Source of the DNA: Lactobacillus johnsonii ATCC 33200
Lineage (GTDB): Bacteria; Bacillota; Bacilli; Lactobacillales; Lactobacillaceae
Direction of reading: 5' to 3'
Assembly: GCF_000159355.1 (NCBI RefSeq)
Contig: NZ_GG670121.1
Coordinates: 332,358-396,357, forward strand
DNA length: 64,000 bases
Part shown: positions 33,317 to 42,258 of the stretch, one piece after another
How the letters are laid out: the number at the start of each line of letters is the position of its first letter
How positions within the stretch are numbered: the stretch's first letter is position 1
The notes under the pieces: generated by a model
Databases searched by the model: none
The model's input: the letters and a program-made list of their open reading frames with translations, nothing else
What the model was told of the DNA's origin: nothing
Made by a program: the position numbers and the translations under genes

Positions 33317-34243
33317 GTGTTTTTTATCCAGAAAAAATATAGTGAAGAAGTCGAAAAAAATAATAAGCATAAAAACAAAGAACCTAGCATTGCTCGAATG
33401 ACTGTTTTAGGTTTAATGGCTACTTTTACCCCTACTCGCTGGCTCCTACGGATGCACAAAAGAAAAGTTGAAGACAGCTCTACTACTGAAGAAGTAGATT
33501 CAACAATGGAGCAGATACCTGTTTTTTATGTGCATGGTTTTCGCGGAGGAGATTATACGACAAATAAAATGGTCCAAGCTGCCTGTGAGGCAAAAGGCAC
33601 TGATAAGTTTCTTAAAGCTACAATTGATCCATTTGGTAATTTCATCTTAGAAGGAACTTGGACAGCAGATAAGCAGCCCATTGTGCAACTTATTTTTAAG
33701 GATCGAATTGCTGGTGTTTATGCTAGTTCTTATTATCTTCGAGCAGCACTTTCTTATTTAAGTAAAAGATATCATTTTAAAAAATATAGTGCTGTCGCCC
33801 ATTCCTTAGGAGCTCCTTCAGTAATCAAAGCGGAAATGAAAACTAGCTTAAGAAAGAATTTTCCACATCTAGATCACTGTGCCTTGATTGCAGGACCTTT
33901 TGATGGAGTAATGTATTTGGGTGATTTGCCTAACGTCAATCGTCTTAATGAAAAAGGGCGACCCATTTTAATGAGTCTGTCTTATATGGGGATGCTTTTT
34001 AATCAGAGACGTTTTAACCCCAATATTTCAGTTTTAAATATTTATGGAAATATTTTAGATGAAACTAATACGGATCGGTTTATTTCTGTTGTTTCTGCTA
34101 AATCGATTCGCTACATTCTCGCTCCTGTTGCTCATACCTTTCAAGAAGTAGAAGTGCGGGGAGATGCCGCTGAGCACAGTGTTTTACACGATAATCCTTT
34201 TGTAATTAATATTATTAACAAATTTTTGAAGTTAAGTGATTAA
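33317..34243 (+). CDS. DUF915-type alpha/beta-hydrolase
   Basis: The GTG at 33317 follows GGGAGGAAATA, an ideal ribosome site, so this non-ATG start is preferred. The 308-residue protein has a basic N-terminus with a short hydrophobic patch (MTVLGLMATF), the HGFRGGDYTTNKM motif at about 73-85, the nucleophile elbow AHSLGAPS (Ser163) and a C-terminal HSVLHDNPFV His. DUF915 members are lipase-like proteins, often cell-surface bound; this one has no clear signal peptide. The protease and cardiolipin-synthase genes follow, so they may form one operon. Confidence 0.85.
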   Translation: MFFIQKKYSEEVEKNNKHKNKEPSIARMTVLGLMATFTPTRWLLRMHKRKVEDSSTTEEVDSTMEQIPVFYVHGFRGGDYTTNKMVQAACEAKGTDKFLKATIDPFGNFILEGTWTADKQPIVQLIFKDRIAGVYASSYYLRAALSYLSKRYHFKKYSAVAHSLGAPSVIKAEMKTSLRKNFPHLDHCALIAGPFDGVMYLGDLPNVNRLNEKGRPILMSLSYMGMLFNQRRFNPNISVLNIYGNILDETNTDRFISVVSAKSIRYILAPVAHTFQEVEVRGDAAEHSVLHDNPFVINIINKFLKLSD

Positions 34244-34266
34244 TTTTATAAAGAGAGAAAATAATT

Positions 34267-34974
34267 ATGTACTATATTCCATTTTTTTATGACCCATATT
34301 TTTGGATGATTATTCTAGGTGTAGCAATTTCAGGCTGGGCCTCAATGAATGTTAATTCAACTTTTAATCGTTATGATCAAGTTCGAAATCAAGGAAACTA
34401 TACTGGTAAAGCCGCTGCCCGTTATATTCTTGATCAAGCTGGTCTATACGAAGTAGAAATTCGTGAAGTTGCTGGCAAGTTGACTGATAACTACAATCCC
34501 ACCAATAAAGTTCTAAGTCTTTCACAATCAGTCTATAATTCCTCTTCAATTGCGGCGGTTGGCGTTGCAGCGCACGAAGTTGGCCATGCCTTGCAAGACG
34601 CTAGTGATTATGCCCCAATGAGAATGCGTTCTGCATTAGTGCCAATTGTTTCTCTTGGTTCCAATTTATCAATGCCACTAATTCTTTTAGGATTAGTCTT
34701 AGGAATGAACCAAACCCTAATTAAAATTGGTATTTGGTGCTTTGCCTTAGTTCTGCTTTTCCAAGTAGTAACATTACCGGTTGAATTTAATGCTTCTCAT
34801 CGTGCTTTGCGGATGCTAAATAATGGGGCTATTTTATCCCCACAAGAAATGCCAATGGCCCGTAAAGTCTTATTTGCAGCAGCTTTAACATATGTCGCAG
34901 CCGTTTTAACAAGCATGTTACAATTGTTTAGACTTCTACTCATTTTTGGAGGCCATAACAACGATAATAATTAA
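34267..34974 (+). CDS. Membrane neutral zinc metallopeptidase (YugP-like)
   Basis: The 235-residue protein has an N-terminal membrane segment (about 10-25), the zinc site HEVGHALQ (H103, E104, H107) inside GVGVAAHEVGHA-type surroundings, and two or three C-terminal membrane segments (about 130-165 and 200-225). It matches the DUF2227-like/YugP family of membrane proteases with the catalytic face toward the membrane. It lies 23 bp after the hydrolase gene and 4 bp before cls, suggesting co-transcription. The substrate is unknown, possibly misfolded membrane protein. Confidence 0.88.
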   Translation: MYYIPFFYDPYFWMIILGVAISGWASMNVNSTFNRYDQVRNQGNYTGKAAARYILDQAGLYEVEIREVAGKLTDNYNPTNKVLSLSQSVYNSSSIAAVGVAAHEVGHALQDASDYAPMRMRSALVPIVSLGSNLSMPLILLGLVLGMNQTLIKIGIWCFALVLLFQVVTLPVEFNASHRALRMLNNGAILSPQEMPMARKVLFAAALTYVAAVLTSMLQLFRLLLIFGGHNNDNN

Positions 34975-34978
34975 TTAG

Positions 34979-36448
34979 TTGGGAGGAATACCTATTTTTT
35001 CGAATGAATTTTGGGCACTTCTTTGGGCTGTCAACACAATCTTAGCCTTCTATGTTGTATTCCACCGAAAAAGATCTGTCGCTACCTCTTGGGCATGGTT
35101 AATTATTTTACTAATTTTTCCAATTTTAGGCTTTATTTTATATGGTTTTATTGGACGTGGATTATCACAAGAAAATCTTTTTGCCATTAACAATCAAAAA
35201 CATATTGGTTTAAACAAAGTAAATAAGATGATCCCACGTGTTCCTAAATCCACTGGATCAACAGACACTTCTAAAGAAGCCAAAATTTTAATTGATTACT
35301 TTAACTTTAAACACGATTCCCCCCTTTCTAAAAACAACAAAATTAGTTTTTATACTGATGGCGAAAAGAAGTTTGAAGCTCTTTTTAAAGACATCGAACA
35401 AGCTCAAGAAACAGTTAATGTTGAATATTATTCCTTCATGAATGATGATTTAGGTAATAAATTTCTTAATTTATTAATCAAAAAAGCTCGCGAAGGTGTT
35501 AAGGTAAGACTTATATATGATCCTTGGGGTTCTCCTGGAGCTTCAAAGACTTGGTTTAAACCTTTAACTGATTTGGGCGGTGAAGTTGTAGCCTTTATCA
35601 CAGCTCAAAACATGATTAAAAAGTATCGGATGAATTATCACCTTCACCGTAAAATTGTCGTTATAGATGGGCGAATATCTTGGACGGGCGGCTTTAATGT
35701 CGGCGACCAATATGTCAGCAAAAGCAAAAAATTTGGTTACTGGCGTGACACTCATCTTAGAATAGTGGGCTCTGCCTCTCTCCTCCTGCAAGAGCGTTTT
35801 GTAATGGATTGGAATGCTTCAATTACTGATAAAAATCAGACAATTTCATTTAATGAAAAACTATTTCCAAAAATTGAAGAAAATCAGCTAACAGAAGATG
35901 ATGTTGCAACTCAAATTGTTTCAGATGGTCCTGATACTTCTACGCCATATTTACGTAATGGCATGATTAGAATGATGATGATGGCTAGAAAAACACTCTG
36001 GATTCAAACACCCTATCTTGTTCCAGACGATTCAATGATTGCCACTTGGGTTATTGCGGCTCATTCAGGCGTTGACGTGCGTATCATGATTCCTTCAATG
36101 CCTGATCATCCCTTTATTTACCGCGCTACACAGTGGTACGCAAATTACCTGCTCCATGAAGGAATAAAGATCTACGTTTATGACAATGGTTTTATTCACG
36201 CAAAAACCGTCATGGTTGATGATCGCTTTGCTGCAGTTGGATCAATGAATCAAGACTTTCGGTCATATAGCTTAAACTTTGAGACTGATGCAGTCTTCTA
36301 CGATAAAAATATTACCCGGGAATTAAATCATATTTTTGAAAAAGATTTAGCTAAATGTACAGAATTGACTTTAGAAATTACCGATAACTGGTCGCGTTAT
36401 CTTCGATTTAAACAAGCTTTTTCTAGATTACTTTCTCCCATTCTATAA
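34979..36448 (+). CDS. cls: Cardiolipin synthase
   Basis: This membrane phospholipase-D-family enzyme joins two phosphatidylglycerols into cardiolipin. The 489-residue protein has two N-terminal membrane helices and two HxKx4D motifs: HLHRKIVVIDGRISWTGGFN (about 220-239) and FIHAKTVMVDDRFAAVGSMN (about 400-419), both intact. Start choice is awkward: TTG at 34979 precedes the GGGAGGA site rather than following it, while ATT at 34994 is 7 bases after GGAGG and would start at IFSNEFW. I keep the TTG frame boundary but favour a non-standard ATT start. No ATG lies nearby. Confidence 0.9.
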   Translation: MGGIPIFSNEFWALLWAVNTILAFYVVFHRKRSVATSWAWLIILLIFPILGFILYGFIGRGLSQENLFAINNQKHIGLNKVNKMIPRVPKSTGSTDTSKEAKILIDYFNFKHDSPLSKNNKISFYTDGEKKFEALFKDIEQAQETVNVEYYSFMNDDLGNKFLNLLIKKAREGVKVRLIYDPWGSPGASKTWFKPLTDLGGEVVAFITAQNMIKKYRMNYHLHRKIVVIDGRISWTGGFNVGDQYVSKSKKFGYWRDTHLRIVGSASLLLQERFVMDWNASITDKNQTISFNEKLFPKIEENQLTEDDVATQIVSDGPDTSTPYLRNGMIRMMMMARKTLWIQTPYLVPDDSMIATWVIAAHSGVDVRIMIPSMPDHPFIYRATQWYANYLLHEGIKIYVYDNGFIHAKTVMVDDRFAAVGSMNQDFRSYSLNFETDAVFYDKNITRELNHIFEKDLAKCTELTLEITDNWSRYLRFKQAFSRLLSPIL

Positions 36449-36449
36449 A

Positions 36450-36508
36450 ATAAAAAGGATAGATCCTCCCTACTCGCAATATGAGTACTTAGAGATCTAC
36501 CCTTTTTT
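36450..36508. terminator. Bidirectional terminator after cls
   Basis: AAAAAGGATAGATC pairs with GATCTACCCTTTTTT, with one mismatch or G-U pair, across a loop of about 30 bases. It ends cls and the convergent membrane-protein gene (stop at 36516). Confidence 0.8.
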
Positions 36509-36515
36509 ATTAACT

Positions 36516-36992
36516 TTACATCATTGATTGGACTTCTATTCCAACATTTGAGCCGAGATATTTTCTGATATTAACAATCACATCACTAACCTGCTGTGAG
36601 AATCTAAGATAGTAAGCCTGACGATTATTAGTTTGAAAGATGGCCATTACAGTTGGCTTTTTAGGATTGGGAACTGTAATTAATGTAACGTGAGCAATAT
36701 CGCTATACTTAACTGTTCGCTTAAAATATCCACTTACAACTAGACGCTTCTTAGCTAGCCCACTAACACCATCAATTATGCTCATTAGTAAAAATGTAGC
36801 AATAAAAACATTCATAAGAACTGTTGGATCAGTGAAATAATCTAAATAAAAACCGATTAGTAAAAAAATTAGAGCCCAGATAACTGAGGAACTTCTAAAG
36901 CGGGCCTTATAATCAATGTTTGCTTGCCAATACCAGCTATAAAAAATATAGCCAATCAGCAAAATATCAAAAGAAATATATAAAAGTGACAT
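36516..36992 (-). CDS. Membrane protein with YcxB/PH-like C-terminal domain
   Basis: The ATG at 36992 follows AGAAGGAAAATT and gives 158 residues; the open frame extends 26 codons further without a ribosome site. Two or three N-terminal membrane segments (to about 85) precede a soluble beta-rich domain (about 90-158; VVSGYFKRTVKYSDIAHVTL) of the small PH/YcxB kind. The function is unknown. It is transcribed alone. Confidence 0.75.
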   Translation of the reverse strand: MSLLYISFDILLIGYIFYSWYWQANIDYKARFRSSSVIWALIFLLIGFYLDYFTDPTVLMNVFIATFLLMSIIDGVSGLAKKRLVVSGYFKRTVKYSDIAHVTLITVPNPKKPTVMAIFQTNNRQAYYLRFSQQVSDVIVNIRKYLGSNVGIEVQSMM

Positions 36993-37118
36993 AATTTTCC
37001 TTCTAAAAGTATTTATTAACGTTAAAAATCTTACTTTAATTATAACAAATACCACTTTTTCTCTCAGCATTCTATAATTGACTTAGCTGAAAATTAATAA
37101 TAGTAGGAGGTTTTAATT

Positions 37119-37832
37119 ATGAATGTAGATAAGCAAATTGCTGCACTTCAAGCTGATCTTAATGCAGCTCATCATATTACCTACTTAACGGGTGCAGGCG
37201 TTTCAACTCCGTCGCATATCCCTGACTATCGTTCAAAAAATGGAATTTACAATGGGATTTCGGAAAGCCCAGAACAAATTTTAAGTGAAGAAACTCTTTT
37301 TCATCAACCAGCTAAATTCCATCACTTCGTAATGGGAAATATGTATTTTCCAGATGCAAAACCTAATATTATTCATCAAAAAATTGCTGCTAGTTGCAAT
37401 AAAAATGGAACTTTAATTACTCAAAATGTAGATGGTTTAGATAAAAAAGCTGGCAATAAACACGTCATAGAATTTCACGGTGATCTTTATAATATCTACT
37501 GTACTAAATGTCATGAAAAAATTTCATATGACAACTACAAAAAATCATATCTTCATGAAAAAGATCAGGGAATTATTCGTCCCGGGATTGTTTTATACGG
37601 TGAACCAATTAACGAAAAAATTCTCACAAAATCTGTTGAAAAGATTCATGATAGCGATTTAGTTATTATTGCTGGAACAAGTTTTGTTGTTTATCCTTTT
37701 GCCCAACTTCTCGCCTATCGGCAAGCTAATGCCAAAATTTGGGTAGTCAACAACACTCCCGTACCAGCTCCCAAAGACGTTTCCACAATTATTTCTAATG
37801 CTGAAAAAGTATTTGACAAATTATATATATAA
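37119..37832 (+). CDS. Sir2-family NAD-dependent protein deacylase with half a zinc finger
   Basis: The 237-residue protein has the Rossmann and catalytic sequence of sirtuins: GAGVSTPSHIPDYRS (25-39), TQNVDGLDKKAG (101-112) and the catalytic His120 in IEFHGDLY. The zinc-finger insertion has C128-x2-C131 only; the second Cys pair normally found about 15-20 residues later is absent, and the region runs straight from KSYLHEKDQG to IIRPGIVLYGE. Zinc binding, and perhaps stability or activity, would be altered. Family knowledge predicts deacylation of acylated lysine in the cytoplasm. Confidence 0.88.
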   Translation: MNVDKQIAALQADLNAAHHITYLTGAGVSTPSHIPDYRSKNGIYNGISESPEQILSEETLFHQPAKFHHFVMGNMYFPDAKPNIIHQKIAASCNKNGTLITQNVDGLDKKAGNKHVIEFHGDLYNIYCTKCHEKISYDNYKKSYLHEKDQGIIRPGIVLYGEPINEKILTKSVEKIHDSDLVIIAGTSFVVYPFAQLLAYRQANAKIWVVNNTPVPAPKDVSTIISNAEKVFDKLYI

Positions 37833-37948
37833 CTACTATTATTTTAACTAACATTTTATTTAATTTGTTTCCCTCCTCCTTATGTTATTTTTTGTTGTAC
37901 AATATAAGGTACAGTTAATATATCAATTAAAAGAAAGGTTAGGATTAA

Positions 37949-38479
37949 ATGCCACTTGCCCAAGCAAAAGTTTTCTATTATGATTTTGTTGAAATTAAAC
38001 CATGGATCTATAAACTAGTCTTTAGCAACTTGGGATTAGCATTTGTTGGATCAAAGAATAGTAACATTGAAGCATCCATTTTGGTATTCTATCCTAATCA
38101 TATTTTGATTCAAGACTCAAAAAAACTTGCTCCTTATGTTCAACAATTAAAAGAATACTTTGCTGGCAAGCGCCGTTCTTTTACTGTTCCAATTGATTAT
38201 TCAAGTTTTGGGACGCCATTTCAAAATAAGATTGTAAAAACGATTGAAAATATTCCATATGGGACTACTATTTCCTATCGTGACTTAGCAGCTTCCATCA
38301 ATGGTTCTACTTCAGTTCGATCAGTTGCCCATGCAGTAGCTTTAAACCCATCTTTAATTTTTATCCCAAGTCATCGTGTCGTTTTAGCTCCAGATAAGGT
38401 AGGAAGTTATAGAATGGGAGAGAAAGAAAAACAACGTTTAATAAATCTCGAAGAAGGCTATTTAAATGCAGCTAATTAA
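37949..38479 (+). CDS. MGMT/Ogt-family alkyltransferase-like protein, active-site Cys replaced by Ser
   Basis: The 176-residue protein has an N-terminal ribonuclease-H-like domain and a C-terminal DNA-binding domain of O6-alkylguanine transferases (FGTPFQNKIVKTIENIPYGTTISY and VRSVAHAVALNPSLIFIPSHRVV). The family's PCHR active site reads PSHR, so the nucleophilic Cys is Ser141 (codon AGT). It cannot accept an alkyl group by the normal chemistry. Alkyltransferase-like proteins with a substituted Cys (usually Trp) instead bind lesions and recruit repair. It overlaps terC by 14 bases and lies near a 3-methyladenine glycosylase gene. Confidence 0.88.
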   Translation: MPLAQAKVFYYDFVEIKPWIYKLVFSNLGLAFVGSKNSNIEASILVFYPNHILIQDSKKLAPYVQQLKEYFAGKRRSFTVPIDYSSFGTPFQNKIVKTIENIPYGTTISYRDLAASINGSTSVRSVAHAVALNPSLIFIPSHRVVLAPDKVGSYRMGEKEKQRLINLEEGYLNAAN

Positions 38480-39248
38480 ACTTTATCAACCTTTTTTTGA
38501 TACTAATAATTGGGCTCACGTCTTAACTAGTGGTCAAGATTGGATGATGATTTTTACCCTAATTTTGATGGAATGCTTACTTTCCGTTGATAATGCCGTT
38601 GTCTTAGCCGCTCAAACACAGGTATTGCCTACTAAAGATGAACAAAGAAAATCCCTAGTTTATGGTTTATGGGGAGCCTATTTATTTCGTTTCATTGTAA
38701 TCGGAATTGGTACTTACTTAATTAATTTCTGGGAAATTAAGTTATTAGGGGGCTTATATTTACTTTACTTAGTTTACAAGTACTTCTATGACGTTCGGCA
38801 CCCTGAACTAGTTGCTAAAAAAGAAGAGGCTAAGAAAGAAAATCATAAGAAAAAGAACTCCAAAAAAAGAAAGCACCATCTTTCCTTATTTTGGAGAACT
38901 GTAATCTCAATTGAGTCAATGGATATTGTTTTCTCAATTGATTCGGTTTTAGCTGCCTTAGCCATGTCAAATAATCCAGTAGTAGTTCTGGTTGGTGGAA
39001 TGATTGGAATTTTATGCATGCGTGGCGTAGCCGAAATTATTATTAAGTTAATGGAAATTATTCCAGAGCTTCAAACTATGGCCTATGTCTTAATCTCAAT
39101 TATTGCGATTAAATTGCTTATTTCATTACCACCATTAAACTTCAAATTACCTGATGCAATCTTTGCTGGTATTGTATTTGGCACGGTTATTTTAACAATT
39201 ATTTTTCACTATGTACGACAAAATGTACATGGCAAGAAAATGCCTTAA
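38466..39248 (+). CDS. TerC-family integral membrane protein
   Basis: The 260-residue protein has about seven membrane segments with the TerC acidic pockets LILMECLLSVDNAVVLA (about 32-48) and VISIESMDIVFSIDSVLAAL (about 147-166), and a long Lys-rich cytoplasmic loop (about 117-143). TerC members help protect against metals, including manganese, and stress. The start overlaps the alkyltransferase stop, giving translational coupling. The stop overlaps the convergent DUF488 gene end by 4 bases. Confidence 0.9.
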   Translation: MQLIKLYQPFFDTNNWAHVLTSGQDWMMIFTLILMECLLSVDNAVVLAAQTQVLPTKDEQRKSLVYGLWGAYLFRFIVIGIGTYLINFWEIKLLGGLYLLYLVYKYFYDVRHPELVAKKEEAKKENHKKKNSKKRKHHLSLFWRTVISIESMDIVFSIDSVLAALAMSNNPVVVLVGGMIGILCMRGVAEIIIKLMEIIPELQTMAYVLISIIAIKLLISLPPLNFKLPDAIFAGIVFGTVILTIIFHYVRQNVHGKKMP

Positions 39249-39607
39249 CTTAATTGTTGATCAATAAATTCCTTAAGTACAACTGCTTGGTTGTACTTTT
39301 TATTTTTAGCTCCATATAGGAAAAGAACATTTTCTTTGGCTAGTTTTTCTTTTACGTCTTTAATAAAAGCTGCTGTTGCTGGATTAGCTTTCAATTGCGC
39401 TATATACTTAGACTTGAATTCAGGATATTTATTATCTTCGTGATTGAACCATTTTCTCAATTCATTAGTCGGCCCAATTTCTTTATCCCATTCATCCAAA
39501 TGAGCCTTTACCTTGCTCATTCCTCTAGGCCATAATCGATCTACTAAAATTCGATAACCAGCTGGTTGTTCATGGTCATATATTCTAACTACCTTTATTT
39601 CATTCAT
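39245..39607 (-). CDS. DUF488 family protein
   Basis: ATG at 39607 follows GTGAGGAATGTAACC and gives 120 residues; a GTG five codons upstream is possible but poorly spaced. Family motifs are RIYDHEQPAGYRILVDRLWPRG (seen from about residue 5, with VDRLWPRG the hallmark), LDEWDKEIGPTNELRKWFNH and LLYGAKNKKYNQAVVL-like text near the C-terminus. DUF488 proteins are small cytoplasmic proteins with a conserved but uncharacterised pocket. It is antisense-adjacent to the terC end and starts divergently from the glycosylase gene. Confidence 0.85.
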   Translation of the reverse strand: MNEIKVVRIYDHEQPAGYRILVDRLWPRGMSKVKAHLDEWDKEIGPTNELRKWFNHEDNKYPEFKSKYIAQLKANPATAAFIKDVKEKLAKENVLFLYGAKNKKYNQAVVLKEFIDQQLS

Positions 39608-39682
39608 GGTTACATTCCTCACTCTCTGCTAGTATTTTCCTTCAAATATGAGTGTACAACTTTTTTAGAAAGAAAAATTGAT

Positions 39683-40309
39683 ATGAATTACACAGAATTT
39701 TTCACTAATCGTTCTACAAGTGAAATCAGTAAAGACCTACTAGGTAGATCCTTGTCTTACAATAACGGAAAAGAAATTTTATCTGGTACTATTGTTGAAG
39801 CAGAAGCTTATGTCGGTGTAAAAGACCGAGCTGCTCATTCTTATGGTGGCAGACGTAGTCCTGCAAATGAGGGCTTATATCGTCCGGGTGGCAGTTTATA
39901 TATCTATTCCCAAAGGCAATATTTTTTCTTTGACGTTTCTTGTCAAGAAGAAGGTGAACCGCAAGGAGTATTAATCAGAGCTATCGATCCTCTAACAGGA
40001 ATTGACACGATGATTAAAAACCGTAGCGGTAAAACGGGGCCGCTTTTGACTAATGGACCTGGAAAAATGATGCAAGCCTTAGGGATTACTAGTCGTAAAT
40101 GGGATTTGGTTGATTTGGCTGATTCGCCTTTTGATATTGATATCGATCACAAACGCGAAATAGAAGAAATTGTTGCCCTTCCAAGAGTAGGAATTAATCA
40201 ATCAGATCCTGAATGGGCTCAGAAGAAATTAAGATTCATCGTTAGCGGTAATCCTTATGTTTCAGACATTAAGAAAAAAGACATCAAAAAAAATCACGGA
40301 TTTATTTGA
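39683..40309 (+). CDS. DNA-3-methyladenine glycosylase (AAG/MPG family)
   Basis: The ATG at 39683 gives 208 residues, the usual size; a long upstream extension of the frame is antisense to DUF488. The fold signatures are GTIVEAEAYVGVKDRAAHSYGG, seen as IVEAEAYVGVKDRAAHS with the catalytic Glu in EAEAY, then SPANEGLYRPGGSLYIYSQ and GVLIRAIDP. The enzyme removes N3-methyladenine and other damaged purines in base excision repair. An AT-rich terminator-like hairpin and the next unit's -35 box overlap the stop codon. Confidence 0.92.
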   Translation: MNYTEFFTNRSTSEISKDLLGRSLSYNNGKEILSGTIVEAEAYVGVKDRAAHSYGGRRSPANEGLYRPGGSLYIYSQRQYFFFDVSCQEEGEPQGVLIRAIDPLTGIDTMIKNRSGKTGPLLTNGPGKMMQALGITSRKWDLVDLADSPFDIDIDHKREIEEIVALPRVGINQSDPEWAQKKLRFIVSGNPYVSDIKKKDIKKNHGFI

Positions 40310-40310
40310 C

Positions 40311-40338
40311 AAAAGATTAAAAATCGTTTAATCTTTTC
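40311..40338 (+). terminator. AT-rich terminator-like hairpin after the glycosylase gene
   Basis: AAAAGATTAAA pairs with TTTAATCTTTT around AATCG. The stem is AT-only at its end but perfect. A TTGACA (40306-40311) overlaps its left edge and the stop codon, with TAATCT 17 bp later, so the same bases may also be the promoter of the riboswitch transcript. Confidence 0.5.
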
Positions 40339-40359
40339 ATCAGTTAAATAAATCCCCAA

Positions 40360-40530
40360 TGCAATAGAGGTTGCGATAATCACAGAATCTACTTGAGTAC
40401 GCGAATACAGTGAGAGTATATTTTAGGATTACCGCCGAAACAAATTTTCTTTCGTGAAGTTAATTTGTTGGGATGTAAGAGAATATCTTACATACTGTCC
40501 TGGTCGTCCCCAGGGAGCGCTATATGATTT
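40360..40530 (+). promoter_or_regulatory. Lysine riboswitch (L box)
   Basis: The L-box core is present in order: ATAGAGGTTGCG at 40364-40375, CAGTGAGAGTAT, ACCGCCGAAACAAAT with partner ATTTGTTGGGAT (the P4 hairpin), and ATACTGTCCTGG closing the domain. Lysine binding should stabilise the aptamer and allow the terminator at 40553-40592 to form. It controls the amino-acid ABC transporter that follows, giving lysine as the most likely substrate. Confidence 0.85.
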
Positions 40531-40552
40531 GGTTTAATTACTGATGATTTTC

Positions 40553-40592
40553 AAACCTCGTTGTTTTTGGCAAACAACGAGGCTTTTTATTT
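40553..40592 (+). terminator. Expression-platform terminator of the lysine riboswitch
   Basis: CCTCGTTGTTT pairs with AAACAACGAGG followed by CTTTTTAT. It stands between the aptamer and the transporter start, so it is the regulated terminator. Confidence 0.9.
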
Positions 40593-40644
40593 ACGCTTTT
40601 ATTGTATTGGCTTTATTTGAAATAATTTTTGGAGGTATTTCAAA

Positions 40645-42258
40645 GTGAAGTCAAAAATAAGATGGTTTGGTGCTTTATTAGCCCTAATTTTAAGTTTAGT
40701 TATCGGTTTTAGCTTTAATTCTACTCAAACCGAAGCGGCTAAAAAAGAAGCACCCCTAAAAATCGGTATGGAAGCTAACTATCCACCATACAATTGGACT
40801 CAAACAACTGATGCAAATGGTGCGGTTCCAATTGATGGATCTAAGCAATATGCAAACGGATATGATGTCCAAATTGCAAAAATCATTGGTAAAAAGCTTC
40901 ATCGTAAAGTAGTAGTAGAAAAAACCGAATGGGATGGCTTATTACCAGCCTTAACTTCTGGAAAGATTGATTTAATTATCGCTGGTATGTCTCCTACTGC
41001 TGAACGTAGAAAGGCTATCAATTTCTCTGAACCTTATAGAAAAAGTACTTTCGTAGTAATTACCAACAAAGATGGGAAATTTGCTCAAGCAAAAGGCTTA
41101 AATGACTTTAAGGGAGCTAAATTAACTGCTCAACAAGGTACTCTTCACTACGACTTAATCAAGCAATTACATGGTGCTAAGCGTGAACCTGCAATGAGAA
41201 GCTTTTCTGCAATGCGTCAAAGTTTACAATCAGGTACTATTGACGGTTATGTTGCTGAAGATATTGAATATCAAAGTTACAAGACTGTTAACCCTAACAT
41301 TGTTGCCGTTAACCTTAACAAGATGCAAGGATTTAAAGTTGATCATGATGACTCAATTACTTCAATTGGTGTTAAGAAAGGTAACACTGAATTATTAGAT
41401 CAAGTTAACAGTATCTTAAAAGGTATTTCTAATAAAAAGCGTGACCAATTAATGGCCCAAGCTGTTAAGGAACAACCTCAAACAGGTGGCAGTAAGAAAG
41501 AAAATTGGTTTATGTCAATTATGCGTCGCTATGGTTCAATGATCCTTGGCGGTGTTGGAATGACTCTTCTTTTAGCCCTAGTTGGTACTATTGCTGGTTT
41601 CTTCATTGGTTTACTTGTTGGTATTGTTAGAACTATCCCAACTCCTAAGTCTACTGGTAAAAGATGGGGCTTAAAAATTGTTAACTGGCTTTTAGCAGTT
41701 TATATCGAAGTATTCCGTGGAACTCCTATGATGGTTCAAGCAGCTGTTATTTACTACGGAATTGCTCAACTATGGCACCTTAACTTAAACCGTACCGTAG
41801 CTGCCTTAGTTATTGTTTCAATTAACACAGGTGCTTACCTAGCTGAAGTTATTCGCGGTGGTATTAATGCAACTCCTAAGGGACAATTTGAAGCAGCTTC
41901 TGCTCTTGGTATGACCCACTCTCAACAGATGTGGCACATTATTTTACCTCAAGCAATTAGAAACTCTCTACCATCAATTACTAATGAATTTATTGTTAAC
42001 ATTAAGGATACTTCAGTATTAAGTATTATTTCAGTTTCAGAATTGTTCTTTGTTGGTACAACCGTTGCCAGTCAAACCTTCGAATTCTTCCAAACTTACT
42101 TCATTATTTCAATGATCTACTTAATCTTGACATTCTCAATTACTAGAGTATTTAATTTTATTGAAAGAAAACTTGAAGGTCCAAAGAACTACAACTTAAT
42201 GGCTAACCAATTACAAGTAGAAGATCCAAAGGAGACTGGATTTGAACATGAACAATAA
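40645..42258 (+). CDS. Fused substrate-binding/permease subunit of a lysine-type ABC transporter
   Basis: The GTG start at 40645 follows GGAGGTATTTCAAA. The 537-residue protein has an N-terminal membrane anchor (about 7-29), a family-3 binding domain (about 36-275; [38 protein letters not shown]), then a GlnP-type permease of five or so membrane helices (about 295-510) with the coupling loop [22 protein letters not shown]. Fusion of binding protein and permease is common in lactic acid bacteria. The upstream L box makes lysine the best substrate guess; arginine or ornithine remain possible. Confidence 0.92.
   Translation: MKSKIRWFGALLALILSLVIGFSFNSTQTEAAKKEAPLKIGMEANYPPYNWTQTTDANGAVPIDGSKQYANGYDVQIAKIIGKKLHRKVVVEKTEWDGLLPALTSGKIDLIIAGMSPTAERRKAINFSEPYRKSTFVVITNKDGKFAQAKGLNDFKGAKLTAQQGTLHYDLIKQLHGAKREPAMRSFSAMRQSLQSGTIDGYVAEDIEYQSYKTVNPNIVAVNLNKMQGFKVDHDDSITSIGVKKGNTELLDQVNSILKGISNKKRDQLMAQAVKEQPQTGGSKKENWFMSIMRRYGSMILGGVGMTLLLALVGTIAGFFIGLLVGIVRTIPTPKSTGKRWGLKIVNWLLAVYIEVFRGTPMMVQAAVIYYGIAQLWHLNLNRTVAALVIVSINTGAYLAEVIRGGINATPKGQFEAASALGMTHSQQMWHIILPQAIRNSLPSITNEFIVNIKDTSVLSIISVSELFFVGTTVASQTFEFFQTYFIISMIYLILTFSITRVFNFIERKLEGPKNYNLMANQLQVEDPKETGFEHEQ

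Noticed and set aside
32497-33459. Long upstream extension of the RNase H gene to 33459
   Set aside because: The extension overlaps the divergent DUF915 gene and lacks a ribosome site; ATG at 33228 has AAAGGAATAATT at good spacing.
39566-39682. N-terminal extension of the 3-methyladenine glycosylase
   Set aside because: It is antisense to the DUF488 start and not homologous; the enzyme is complete from 39683.
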